This document shows, piece by piece, positions 34,370-42,706 of a DNA stretch of 58,494 nt. Source of the DNA: RGIG3009 sp045541305 (GTDB lineage Bacteria; Bacillota; Clostridia; Oscillospirales; Acutalibacteraceae). The stretch spans positions 1-58,494 of the forward strand of contig JAZQIV010000118.1 of assembly GCA_045541305.1 (NCBI GenBank), read 5' to 3'. Every line of letters starts with the position of its first letter. Position 1 is the stretch's first letter. Under the pieces are notes generated by a model. That model saw nothing but the letters and a program-made list of their open reading frames with translations. It made no database searches and was not told where the DNA came from. The position numbers were made by a program, and so were the translations under genes.

Positions 34370-35545
34370 TCAGATTAAAAACTGACCATTAACCATGGTG
34401 TTGACAACTTGCAAATCGCTATCCAAAATACACAGGTCCGCGTACTTGCCGACCGCTATCGATCCAATACGGTCTTGCATTCTTACGACAGTTGCCGGTG
34501 TGAGCGAAGCCATTCTTACGGCATCCGCAAGCGGCACATTACAATCCAAAACCAGGTTGCGAACCATTTGCGAAAGCGGTTGAATACTACCGGCATACCG
34601 CGTGCCGTCCGGCAAGACAGCCACACCGTCTGCTACTTTGAAACGCTGTGCCGTTTCATCGCCGAGCAAACCCAACGAATACAGCTTTCCGTCAATCGGC
34701 ATGCCGCCTGCGCGCAAGCAATCGGAAACCAGACAAATCTTCTCAGCACCTTTACAACGATACGCCAATCGCACCAGTTCCGGCGGAAGATGGTGATTAT
34801 CAGCAATCAGCTCCAATGTTAAGCGATCGTCAATCAAGCCGATCTCCATCAAGCCGACACTGCGCACTTGATTGCGCATCGCCGCAACCGACATGGCACA
34901 GTACCAATGCGTACATCCCGCAAGTCCGGCATCCACAACCGGCATGATCAAATCACGTTCACCGTCATCGTGACCGCCAAATACCACAATTCCGGCAGCG
35001 GTCAACTCTTTTGTCATCTCTGCGGAACCGGGCAGTTCGGGCGCGATCGTGGCGCGGATTATGATATCGGCGTTGTCGGTAAAGATTGCATATCCGTCAC
35101 GCGCAGGAACGCGGATAAACTCTTGCTTTTGAGCACCTTTGTTTTTCATGGAAAGGTACGGACCTTCTAAGTGCGCCCCCAGTACACGACAGGTTGTTGG
35201 TGCCTTGTCGCGGTAACGACGGACTGCACTCAGCATAGTTTCAATCTGCTCCAGCGGAGCGGTAACGGATGTTGGCACAACCGAGGTAGTACCGTGCGTG
35301 CCGTGAAAACGCAGCGCATTATCGAACGACTCGTCGGTGGCATCCATGAAATCGCCGCCGAAACCGCCGTGTGTGTGAATATCGACAAAGCCGGGACAAA
35401 GATACTTGCCTTGCAGATCACACACCGTTTCATCAGCACACTCGGTGATGTTGCCGATTTCTGCAATAATGCCGTCCTTGATTCTCACATCCACATCACG
35501 ACAAATCTCAAACGGGGTCACAACGCATCCATTACGTAAAATCAT
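34370..35545 (-). CDS. nagA: N-acetylglucosamine-6-phosphate deacetylase
   Basis: A 391-residue amidohydrolase-fold enzyme removing acetate from GlcNAc-6-phosphate. CPGFVDIHTHGGFGGDFMDA is the HxH metal site (about residue 54). LGAHLEGPYLS carries the Glu ligand, VVFGGHDDGERD and CTHWYCAMS give the two His ligands, and CLVSDCLRAGGMP has the catalytic Asp. The ATG at 35545 has AGGAGG six bases upstream. It is the first gene of the long leftward operon; its promoter at 35589-35617 carries the AraC-type repeat operator. Confidence 0.92.
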   Translation of the reverse strand: MILRNGCVVTPFEICRDVDVRIKDGIIAEIGNITECADETVCDLQGKYLCPGFVDIHTHGGFGGDFMDATDESFDNALRFHGTHGTTSVVPTSVTAPLEQIETMLSAVRRYRDKAPTTCRVLGAHLEGPYLSMKNKGAQKQEFIRVPARDGYAIFTDNADIIIRATIAPELPGSAEMTKELTAAGIVVFGGHDDGERDLIMPVVDAGLAGCTHWYCAMSVAAMRNQVRSVGLMEIGLIDDRLTLELIADNHHLPPELVRLAYRCKGAEKICLVSDCLRAGGMPIDGKLYSLGLLGDETAQRFKVADGVAVLPDGTRYAGSIQPLSQMVRNLVLDCNVPLADAVRMASLTPATVVRMQDRIGSIAVGKYADLCILDSDLQVVNTMVNGQFLI

Positions 35546-35588
35546 ACGGAAACCTCCTATGTACAACCGGTTATACTAAACCAACTAA

Positions 35589-35617
35589 ATTGTACATTTT
35601 AGACGACTTTTTTTCAC
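35589..35617 (-). promoter_or_regulatory. nagA operon promoter, activator type
   Basis: On the minus strand: -35 GTGAAA, a 17-bp spacer and -10 TACAAT. The -35 is poor and lies inside the second operator half-site, which suits a class II AraC-type activator. The promoter at 49608-49636 has the identical -35 and spacing. Confidence 0.7.
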
Positions 35618-35657
35618 TCTACATATCCGTAGATTTACTGTATATTTCCGTCACAGG
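35610..35657 (-). promoter_or_regulatory. AraC-type operator, copy A (21-bp direct repeat)
   Basis: On the minus strand two adjacent 21-bp half-sites begin ACGGAAATATACA (35651-35631) and ACGGATATGTAGA (35630-35610). The block 35612-35657 matches 49631-49676 at 38 of 46 positions, including an unbroken 16-bp run. The likely binder is the AraC regulator encoded divergently at 35852. Confidence 0.75.
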
Positions 35658-35785
35658 TGAAACAGTGTGGAAAGAAGAATAGAAATCACCGTTTTCAACA
35701 TGATACGTAGGATAAAATACGCTTTATGTGCCATGGTGTAAAGATAAGAAATGAGAACATTCCAAACAACGATTGTAAATATTGC

Positions 35786-35814
35786 TTGTAAATTATAGTC
35801 GCTTGTGCTATGAT
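35786..35814 (+). promoter_or_regulatory. Predicted promoter of the AraC gene at 35852
   Basis: TTGTAA, a 17-bp spacer and TATGAT, about 38 bp upstream of the GTG start. Confidence 0.6.
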
Positions 35815-35851
35815 CGTGACAGATAAAAGGCCAAAGGAAGGAGGTTGTATA

Positions 35852-36655
35852 GTGAAAACAGTAGCATTGTCCTCACTGTGCAACATTGATTTTGTCATCA
35901 CCGACATTGCCGTTGCCTATTCCGATATGAACAGTCCGCCGGAATTTGATTTTGAAAAACTGGGCCGTTCCAAAAACCTGATTTACTATCAGATTCAAGG
36001 TTCCCGACACTATTACCGACACAACCAACTGCTTTTGAATTTGCAGGAAGCAGACGTCGTCTTTATTCCGGACGGATATCGCTATCGCAGCACTACCAAT
36101 GCCACAGCAACAGAGTCCTGCGGAATCGGTGTTTCCTTTCAGTTACGAGATCCCAACGGTGAAATCTTATTGATTAACGAACCGATCAAGATCATTTATC
36201 ACGACCTCAAGGGAACTTTGTTAGAGCACTTTCACAACATTCTGTTTGCGGTGTTGCGTGAGAATTCCGGAAAACTCAAAATGCAGCGTGAACTCTTCTA
36301 CCTGTTGGATACCTTTTTATCCGGTAAAGATACGACCAGCATTTCTGACACTTACAAGGATATCCTGAGCGCCATCAATCTCATCGAAAATCATCCCGAA
36401 AACAGCCTTTCGATACACGAGCTTGCGAACCTATGTTACATGAGCGAAAGCACGTTTGTGCGACGCTTCAAAAAGTATTCCGGTGGCGTTCCGCCCACAG
36501 CTTACCGAAATCGCGTGCGGGTTATGTACGCAGAAGAAATGCTAAACACTTCCCAGACTTTGGAACAGATCGCTGTTCGGTTGGGATTTTATGATGCTGC
36601 ACATCTTTGCTGTGTGTACAAAAAGATTCGCGGCAGAAGCATTAAAAAACGGTAA
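35852..36655 (+). CDS. AraC family regulator, likely activator of both glycan operons
   Basis: A 267-residue regulator with an N-terminal cupin-like sensor domain (IYYQIQGSRHYYRHNQ, DVVFIPDGYRYRS). The C-terminal AraC domain has IHELANLCYMSESTFVRRFK, then VPPTAYRNRVRV and LEQIAVRLGFYDAAHLCCVY. The start is GTG at 35852 with a perfect AAGGAGG seven bases upstream; an earlier in-frame ATG at 35810 sits in the promoter. It is divergent from nagA, with the direct-repeat operator in between. The same operator occurs before the 49.6-kb transport operon. Confidence 0.9.
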   Translation: MKTVALSSLCNIDFVITDIAVAYSDMNSPPEFDFEKLGRSKNLIYYQIQGSRHYYRHNQLLLNLQEADVVFIPDGYRYRSTTNATATESCGIGVSFQLRDPNGEILLINEPIKIIYHDLKGTLLEHFHNILFAVLRENSGKLKMQRELFYLLDTFLSGKDTTSISDTYKDILSAINLIENHPENSLSIHELANLCYMSESTFVRRFKKYSGGVPPTAYRNRVRVMYAEEMLNTSQTLEQIAVRLGFYDAAHLCCVYKKIRGRSIKKR

Positions 36656-36801
36656 ATTTTCTTTATTATTTTACAAAACACAAATTTTTGGTAAACTTAT
36701 CCGAATTCATTTTATCAAAAATCCACAAAAAATTCGATAGCAGTACTTATTGTAAAATTTTACTTCTTTTAAGATTTCACTACCTTTGATTAGCTTTTTT
36801 T

Positions 36802-36848
36802 AAAAAGGAAAGCGTTCTCCGCGTCAAATACGGAGAACGCTTCTTTTT
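36802..36848. terminator. Bidirectional terminator
   Basis: Stem GCGTTCTCCG / CGGAGAACGC with a 9-nt loop, A-rich on the left and TTCTTTTTT on the right, between the converging AraC and beta-helix genes. The region 36656-36800 before it is AT-rich and shows nothing else. Confidence 0.85.
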
Positions 36849-36853
36849 TATGA

Positions 36854-38338
36854 TTAAATCGTAACAAAAATCGGATCATCCTGCTGCGTATTCTTCAGCA
36901 GCACTTCCCTACCGGACTCAGTGTAAGGGTAATCACCGTCGAACAGATACCCAATCTTGTTGGCCTTATGTTGAATATGGATATTTTTCTTATAAGCGAT
37001 CTTACGATCACCGTCAAACCGCATGCGATACACGCAACCGGCCGAGCGGTAAAATATGTTTTTCTCGCAACGACCGTTAATGGTATCCGCCGTGCCAAAG
37101 CAGTTATAGAGTGTCGCACCGTCGGGACGATCGAACATCACACTCCCCCATCCGTAACCGCCCATTGTCAGGTAGTTGTAGGAATGGTCGTAATCTTGAA
37201 TATAACGCGTAGTGCCATCGGTTGAGGGCGGATTGTTAAATTCAATCGACCAATGGCAGTATTCGATTACGTTGCCGGCAAAACGAATATTCTTTTGAAT
37301 GCACTCACCTTCCGAACTCCACAATTGATGGGAAACACCGGTATCACACAATTGATACATCCAACAATTCTCAACGTCTAACCCGTCAACCGCGCCATAG
37401 ATCTCCACTGCGTTGCCGCACACAACCGTTTTACCGGTAATGGCTTGCAGCTGGCAACCACCCAACCAATAAAACACACAACCACGTACGTGCATAGTAG
37501 GACCGCCGGTTATACCGTAGCCATCGTAGCACATTTCCAAATTTTCGATCAACGCAGCCCCTTGGTTGCGAATCAAACCGTTTCGGCCGCCAATCTCAAT
37601 GGAGTGGTAACGCTCGCCGGGATTTCCTTTGAGCGAATAGAAGTAAAGCTTCTTCGTATCCATGTCGTTGTAATAGCTTTCATCGCGTCGAAAATCGGTA
37701 TACCCTGTAAAATCATGACGGTCGATCATTTCTTTAAATGCGATCCGCTCATCGTACAAACCGTATTCTCCGCTGTGATCCAACGCCACAACACCGGCAT
37801 TGTGAAAACGAAGCGTGCATTCATACACATTCGGCACATCGGTTTCCACCCATAATTGGGGATCCGCAAAATTGATGGGAGAACCTTTAAGGATTGGCTT
37901 CCTGCCCTCACCGTACGCACCATAGCTAACACCTTTTTGAGCAAAAAACAACGAAGATGGAACAAAAGCATCCGGTGCAGCATCGGGGTACAACACGGCG
38001 AGCGGTTTGCGCCATGTGCTGCCACGCTCGAACAAAACGGCATCACCGGGATTCAATTGATCGGACAAAGCGTTCAACTTAGCCATGGTCGCCCAAGCCT
38101 TTTCAGGCGATAGCCCATCATTATCGTCGTTTCCGCTATTAGATAAATAATAGGTTTTTCCTGTCGCTACAATGGTATCCGGCGCATCCAAAACATCTTG
38201 ACGCATGGCAGCGCCAACCGTTTCAACGCCATCCAGGAAGGCTTCTTTATCCAACTGCTTCCCCGCTTCGTACAAAGCATCAATATACGCACGATATCCC
38301 GTTTTACCTTCCGGGAGGCGAAACTTTTTTTCTGACAT
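36854..38338 (-). CDS. Right-handed beta-helix protein, no signal peptide
   Basis: A 494-residue protein. After a helical ~55-residue start (YIDALYEAGKQLDKEAFLDG), KTYYLSNSGNDDNDGLSPEK opens the same module as in the secreted beta-helix protein at 20.5-22.4 kb. It continues FERGSTWRKPL and SYGAYGEGRKPILKGS. Beta-helix repeats with alternating Asn/His/Cys-rich turns follow. There is no signal or membrane segment, so a cytoplasmic role on imported oligosaccharide is the simplest reading. It may be a lyase or epimerase; no catalytic set was identified. The ATG at 38338 follows AAGGGGG. Confidence 0.75.
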   Translation of the reverse strand: MSEKKFRLPEGKTGYRAYIDALYEAGKQLDKEAFLDGVETVGAAMRQDVLDAPDTIVATGKTYYLSNSGNDDNDGLSPEKAWATMAKLNALSDQLNPGDAVLFERGSTWRKPLAVLYPDAAPDAFVPSSLFFAQKGVSYGAYGEGRKPILKGSPINFADPQLWVETDVPNVYECTLRFHNAGVVALDHSGEYGLYDERIAFKEMIDRHDFTGYTDFRRDESYYNDMDTKKLYFYSLKGNPGERYHSIEIGGRNGLIRNQGAALIENLEMCYDGYGITGGPTMHVRGCVFYWLGGCQLQAITGKTVVCGNAVEIYGAVDGLDVENCWMYQLCDTGVSHQLWSSEGECIQKNIRFAGNVIEYCHWSIEFNNPPSTDGTTRYIQDYDHSYNYLTMGGYGWGSVMFDRPDGATLYNCFGTADTINGRCEKNIFYRSAGCVYRMRFDGDRKIAYKKNIHIQHKANKIGYLFDGDYPYTESGREVLLKNTQQDDPIFVTI

Positions 38339-38360
38339 ACATATCCCCCTTGCTTTGTCG

Positions 38361-38392
38361 AAACAGCCGAAATGCAACATTTCGGCTGTTTT
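38361..38392 (-). terminator. Hairpin after the second permease pair
   Basis: A 14-bp stem, AAACAGCCGAAATG with its complement, and a 3-nt loop. On the minus strand it is followed only by TGTTTCG, so termination is probably partial and the downstream beta-helix gene may be read through. It ends about 22 bp before that gene's start codon. Confidence 0.55.
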
Positions 38393-38506
38393 TGATCACG
38401 GAATCCTTATCACTTTGCGTTTGAATTTTTGCCGAATCACCAGAAACGCAAAGAATAACGAGATGTTTCGTAATATGTGTTCCTTTCAGTCTAACTTTTA
38501 TATCCG

Positions 38507-39484
38507 TTAACCAACGATACCGGAACGTTCAATGCTTTCCGTAAAGAATCGCTGTGTAAAGATATACAAAATAAGGGGCGGTAAAACCGCAAGCAGCGGT
38601 GCCGACGCCATGTAGGTACGCGCCGAATACGCCGTGGTACCGATATCCGCACGATCGATCAGAACGCTCAGATTATCCAAAAGCGGCATCAACGGTTTGA
38701 TATCGGAGGAGAAAAACATGGAAGATGAATACAAGTCGTTCCAATGCCAAACGAAAGAAAACAGCGCTACCGTCACAAAGGCAGGAACCGCCAACGGCGC
38801 AATGATCCGCACGTAAGTACGAATAGCTCCGCAGCCATCGATGCGGGCCGCTTCCTCCAAATCCTTGGGCAGTCCCAAAAAGAACTGTCGGAAAATGAAG
38901 ATGAAAACGCCGGAACGAACGCCGGTTGCCAACAACGACGGCAAAACAAACGTCCAGACGGTATTCACCAGGTTGATGGAATTAGAACCTTCGGGAAGCA
39001 AGGATAAAATCCCGCCGAAATCAAAAAACTGGAAGTTTAGCGCCAAAGACGGCAAAATCACCTGCCGCGGTACGATAATGGTCAAAATCACCAGCACAAA
39101 AAACACGTTTTTGAGCTTGAAATTGAAGCGTGAAAAACCATACCCGACCAGCGAGCAGGAAACCAGCGAAGCCAGCGTGCTGAACACCGCAATTTCCAAC
39201 GTGAGCAAGGCAGATTCCCAATAATTGAGGACGCCGATCATTTCCTTAATACTCGCCAAAGAGAAAACCTTGGGAATAAAGATAACACTCGGATCATTAA
39301 CGGAAGAGGGATCCTGTAACGAGGTCGAGATCAAGAAAAACATGGGGAACAAGAACAAATAGCAAAGCGCCAGTATAAACACCCAGCGGCAAATCCACAA
39401 AACTGCATGCAATATTTTATCGCGCAGAACCTGCGGATTTTTATACGCACGGTGTTTGATCATGGCTTTATAGCGATCAAACAT
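38507..39484 (-). CDS. ABC sugar transporter permease (MalG type), pair 2
   Basis: A 325-residue carbohydrate ABC permease with six transmembrane segments. The cytoplasmic EAA loop LEEAARIDGCGAIRTYVRIIAP couples to an ATPase. It starts at the ATG at 39484 with GGAGAG upstream and follows the MalF-type partner by 22 bp. No ATP-binding subunit is encoded in the window; a shared MsmX/UgpC-type ATPase elsewhere is usual in Firmicutes (family knowledge). It is the last gene of the second array before a hairpin. Confidence 0.9.
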   Translation of the reverse strand: MFDRYKAMIKHRAYKNPQVLRDKILHAVLWICRWVFILALCYLFLFPMFFLISTSLQDPSSVNDPSVIFIPKVFSLASIKEMIGVLNYWESALLTLEIAVFSTLASLVSCSLVGYGFSRFNFKLKNVFFVLVILTIIVPRQVILPSLALNFQFFDFGGILSLLPEGSNSINLVNTVWTFVLPSLLATGVRSGVFIFIFRQFFLGLPKDLEEAARIDGCGAIRTYVRIIAPLAVPAFVTVALFSFVWHWNDLYSSSMFFSSDIKPLMPLLDNLSVLIDRADIGTTAYSARTYMASAPLLAVLPPLILYIFTQRFFTESIERSGIVG

Positions 39485-39506
39485 GCTGATTCTCTCCTTT
39501 CCCCCG

Positions 39507-40421
39507 TCAAACGTGTGATTTTTCGGTGTTTCTCTCGATCAGATAAAACGCCACAAACACGACGACAAGAATAACCGCAATAATCAAAAAGTATACCCAA
39601 GACATAGCAGAAGTCCAGCCGTAACGAACCAGTTGCTGGTTCTTCATCACCTGTTGCATCACCTTGTTACCCACATCGGTAAAGCTATCCACAATCGTGT
39701 ACACCAAATTCAATTGAATAATGGGTGTTAACATCGGAAGCGTGATTTTCCAAAAGCTTTCCCATGCGGTTGCGCCTTCAATAGAAGCCGCCTCATACAA
39801 AGGATGTGGGATGCTCTGCAAGCCTGCCAGGAAAATGATCATTTGAATACCGGTCATCCACGTCAGGTCAAACAAACTGTTTGCCACCGTCATGATACCG
39901 TTGATCCATTCGCTGTTCAAGCCGGAGCTCAACAATAATTCCTGCAATGCATCACTTTGCGAGGATCCGCCTCCGGTGGCGACCACATCACCCGCTAAAG
40001 CAGTACCGGCGGCAGCATCACCTTGGATGATTTCCAAAATCAAGCCGGAAGCAATGACAACCGGCAAGAAAAACACAGCACGAACCACCGTGCGGCCGGT
40101 AAATTTTTGGTTCAAAATGATCGCAAAGAACAAAGAAAACACCAAGATAATGGGTACCTGCCAGACCAAGTTCGTGACACTTGTCACCAAATTCTGGGAA
40201 AAAGTGGCGTCTTCACGAAAAATATAGCGCAGGTTTTCCATGCCGATCCATGTTGCGTTGTAGCCTTCCAGCGTAACCTCGACCTTGCTGAACACGAACC
40301 GCAAAGACTGCAAAAGCGGCTCTAAAAAGAAGAATAAAAAGCCCAACACAAAGGGAGAGATGAACGCAAATCCTGTCCAGGAAAGGCGCGTGGTCAAGCT
40401 CATTCGTTTTAACTTTTTCAC
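39507..40421 (-). CDS. ABC sugar transporter permease (MalF type), pair 2
   Basis: A 304-residue permease with six predicted helices and EAA loop YEAASIEGATAWESFWKITLP. An extracytoplasmic loop of about 45 residues rich in Gly and Ser (VVATGGGSSQSDALQELL) is longer than usual for the family. The start is GTG at 40421, overlapping the upstream stop as GTGA, with AGGGGGAG before it, so it is translationally coupled to the DUF5696 gene. It has no adjacent solute-binding protein; the orphan at 22.6 kb is a candidate partner. Confidence 0.9.
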   Translation of the reverse strand: MKKLKRMSLTTRLSWTGFAFISPFVLGFLFFFLEPLLQSLRFVFSKVEVTLEGYNATWIGMENLRYIFREDATFSQNLVTSVTNLVWQVPIILVFSLFFAIILNQKFTGRTVVRAVFFLPVVIASGLILEIIQGDAAAGTALAGDVVATGGGSSQSDALQELLLSSGLNSEWINGIMTVANSLFDLTWMTGIQMIIFLAGLQSIPHPLYEAASIEGATAWESFWKITLPMLTPIIQLNLVYTIVDSFTDVGNKVMQQVMKNQQLVRYGWTSAMSWVYFLIIAVILVVVFVAFYLIERNTEKSHV

Positions 40422-42691
40422 GCCAACGCTCCCCCTTCCTGCATCGCATAATCCAACGATTTCACCGTCAGATCACCGCTCACATAATCGGTGTTGCTGT
40501 AATTGACAATCACCGAAATGCCGTTGGCATACGTGGTTTGCATCACATCTTTTGCCAATTCGGTATGGGATACAATGACTTGGTCGTAAATCGATTGCAG
40601 CAACGGTTGATACCGCTCATACAGTCGAACAGCCTGGTCGACCCACAAGGTGTACTGCGTTGCGTACAGATGATCGTACCGCGTGCCTGTCACCACAGAA
40701 GACGCCTCATGCATACAATCAAACAGCAATTCGCTGCCACTCTCAACTGCTTTGAGGAAATTCACGGTGGCCTCTGTTGCCTGCGCCATCGGCGTAACGG
40801 TCATGGAGGTGTAACCGTGGAACACGATTTGATAAAACGGAATTTCGTAATCGAACATATCATATCCGCTGGTCTGGGTCGGCGTGTTATAGATACGGGA
40901 AGCGTACACCGCCGCAAAGGCGTTGGCGCCTTCAACCGATACCGATAAACCGGCGTTACGATACTCCTTTAAAACAGCAGCGACTGTTTCCGGATAGAAA
41001 TACCGATGGAAACCATCGTGTTGCGAATGGTTAGCGTAAGCGTATTCACCTAAGGTCCCCAGCGAAATTGCTTTAAAATCGGTGTTGTCAAGTGATTTTA
41101 AATACCGATCGGAAACCGCTTTTAAGTTCTGAGGCGTTAAGAAACGGTACGGCACCAAATCCAACTTCGTTGCAAACACGGATCGCATACGTTCTGTATG
41201 ATACACAATTTCATTAAACGACGTTTTGATTGACTGCTTTTTGCTGCCGGAACGGAAACGCAGAAAATCCACATCCGGATACATCGCAATCGAATTATCC
41301 GCCAGGTAGGTGTTAAGCGCCTTCAACGCCTTTTTGCCACCAAGGTTGGACAAAGGCTTCGCTTTAGTCGGCAGTTTTTTATTCAACAAGCCGTAATTGC
41401 TCCACCCCTGATACCGAACAGAGAATGAGTCTACGCCCTTTTCCTTGAGAGTCGACAAAATGCTTTGTGCTTGGGCAAACGTGGTTAAAGACTGTTGTTT
41501 GCTGTACTCGATACCCAAAAAAGCTGCTTTCACATCGATCGAACCCAGCATATTCACTGCTAAGCCCGGGGTAGCCGCTTGCTTGGACAAACCCTTTTGA
41601 TCCACCAAATACTGCCGATACACATCGGCAACGCCAACATAATCGGCATGTTCGCCACTAAGCGGCGTATACACTACCTGATACGTTTCAATGGATTCCG
41701 TGTGACCGCTCAAGCGCGCTAAATCGCGGCGATTACTGGTGTTTTTGAACATGGACAAAATGTCCAGCGTACGCATTTTGAAGATCGAGCTCACTGCGTT
41801 GTAACCCCGTTCTTCGTTGCCGTTAAGAGCGCGAATCGAAGCACTACCGTCACCTTGTGTGATAACACCCATCAAGGCTTTATTTGCCATCAACGTGGCA
41901 AACACAGGCAAGCGGATCTCTTCTGTGACCGAGGGATCAATATCGATCACCGTCAACTGATCCTTGCCATATACCAACTGCTCATACGGCAAGCAATTCA
42001 CACCGTTGTTGAAATCAATCAGCGCACCGCAACCGTCAGGAACCAACAATTGACCTTCTGTTTGCCAATTGCCGGCACCAAAAGCCGGCAAAAGATTGAT
42101 CTCGGTCAACAAGCATTCTTCACCCTCATCAATGTTTGCTACATCAATGGTTGCCGACAAAGAAGCGTCCTGCAGCCGATATTCCACCGGAATGGTGATA
42201 CCCAACTCCACGAAATGGTAGGTAACGCGAATGCCATCGTCCAGTTTCTTGACTTCGATACCGCCATCCGCTTCCACGCAAGCTAACTGGCTGTTTGCGC
42301 GGGAAGCAGCAGAGGCCGTTACCACGTCTTCTTTGTACAAATAGCCAATCACCAGTTGCGAACGGACAGTCCACTTATCCGCGCCACCGCTGATTTCATC
42401 CAACAAAGAATCGTTCGGCGTACTGTACCAAATATCGCCGGACGTTTTGTTTTGCAGGGCGAAAAATCCTTTTTGCATATCGGCATACAAGATACTGTTA
42501 TCATTGGAAGCCACCGGCTCGTAGCGGATGATATATTCCTCATCGGTCTCTTCATCCAAGCCTATCTGCACCAATTCTGCAGGAAGATCAACGCCATCCG
42601 TTGCAGGTTCGGCAAACACCGCCGAAGTCGGTAACAAAAGGAGTACGACACATAACAGAGCCAACGCTCTGAATACTCTATTTTTCAACAA
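40418..42691 (-). CDS. DUF5696 domain-containing secreted protein
   Basis: A 757-residue exported protein. The signal peptide is about residues 1-27 (ALALLCVVLLLLPTSAVFA). The rest matches DUF5696-type proteins: a beta-rich N-terminal half (EYRLQDASLSATIDVANIDE, LLVPDGCGALIDFNNG) and a barrel-like C-terminal half with GVDSFSVRYQGWSNYGLL, AMYPDVDFLRF and GFHRYFYPETVAAVLKEY. The fold resembles GH enzymes acting outside the cell, but activity is unproven. The start is TTG at 42691 with GGAGGGG nine bases upstream, overlapping the previous stop. Such proteins are typically encoded with sugar ABC permeases and a YIP1 protein, as here. Confidence 0.78.
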   Translation of the reverse strand: MLKNRVFRALALLCVVLLLLPTSAVFAEPATDGVDLPAELVQIGLDEETDEEYIIRYEPVASNDNSILYADMQKGFFALQNKTSGDIWYSTPNDSLLDEISGGADKWTVRSQLVIGYLYKEDVVTASAASRANSQLACVEADGGIEVKKLDDGIRVTYHFVELGITIPVEYRLQDASLSATIDVANIDEGEECLLTEINLLPAFGAGNWQTEGQLLVPDGCGALIDFNNGVNCLPYEQLVYGKDQLTVIDIDPSVTEEIRLPVFATLMANKALMGVITQGDGSASIRALNGNEERGYNAVSSIFKMRTLDILSMFKNTSNRRDLARLSGHTESIETYQVVYTPLSGEHADYVGVADVYRQYLVDQKGLSKQAATPGLAVNMLGSIDVKAAFLGIEYSKQQSLTTFAQAQSILSTLKEKGVDSFSVRYQGWSNYGLLNKKLPTKAKPLSNLGGKKALKALNTYLADNSIAMYPDVDFLRFRSGSKKQSIKTSFNEIVYHTERMRSVFATKLDLVPYRFLTPQNLKAVSDRYLKSLDNTDFKAISLGTLGEYAYANHSQHDGFHRYFYPETVAAVLKEYRNAGLSVSVEGANAFAAVYASRIYNTPTQTSGYDMFDYEIPFYQIVFHGYTSMTVTPMAQATEATVNFLKAVESGSELLFDCMHEASSVVTGTRYDHLYATQYTLWVDQAVRLYERYQPLLQSIYDQVIVSHTELAKDVMQTTYANGISVIVNYSNTDYVSGDLTVKSLDYAMQEGGALA

Positions 42692-42706
42692 AGTTGGTCC
42701 CCTCCT

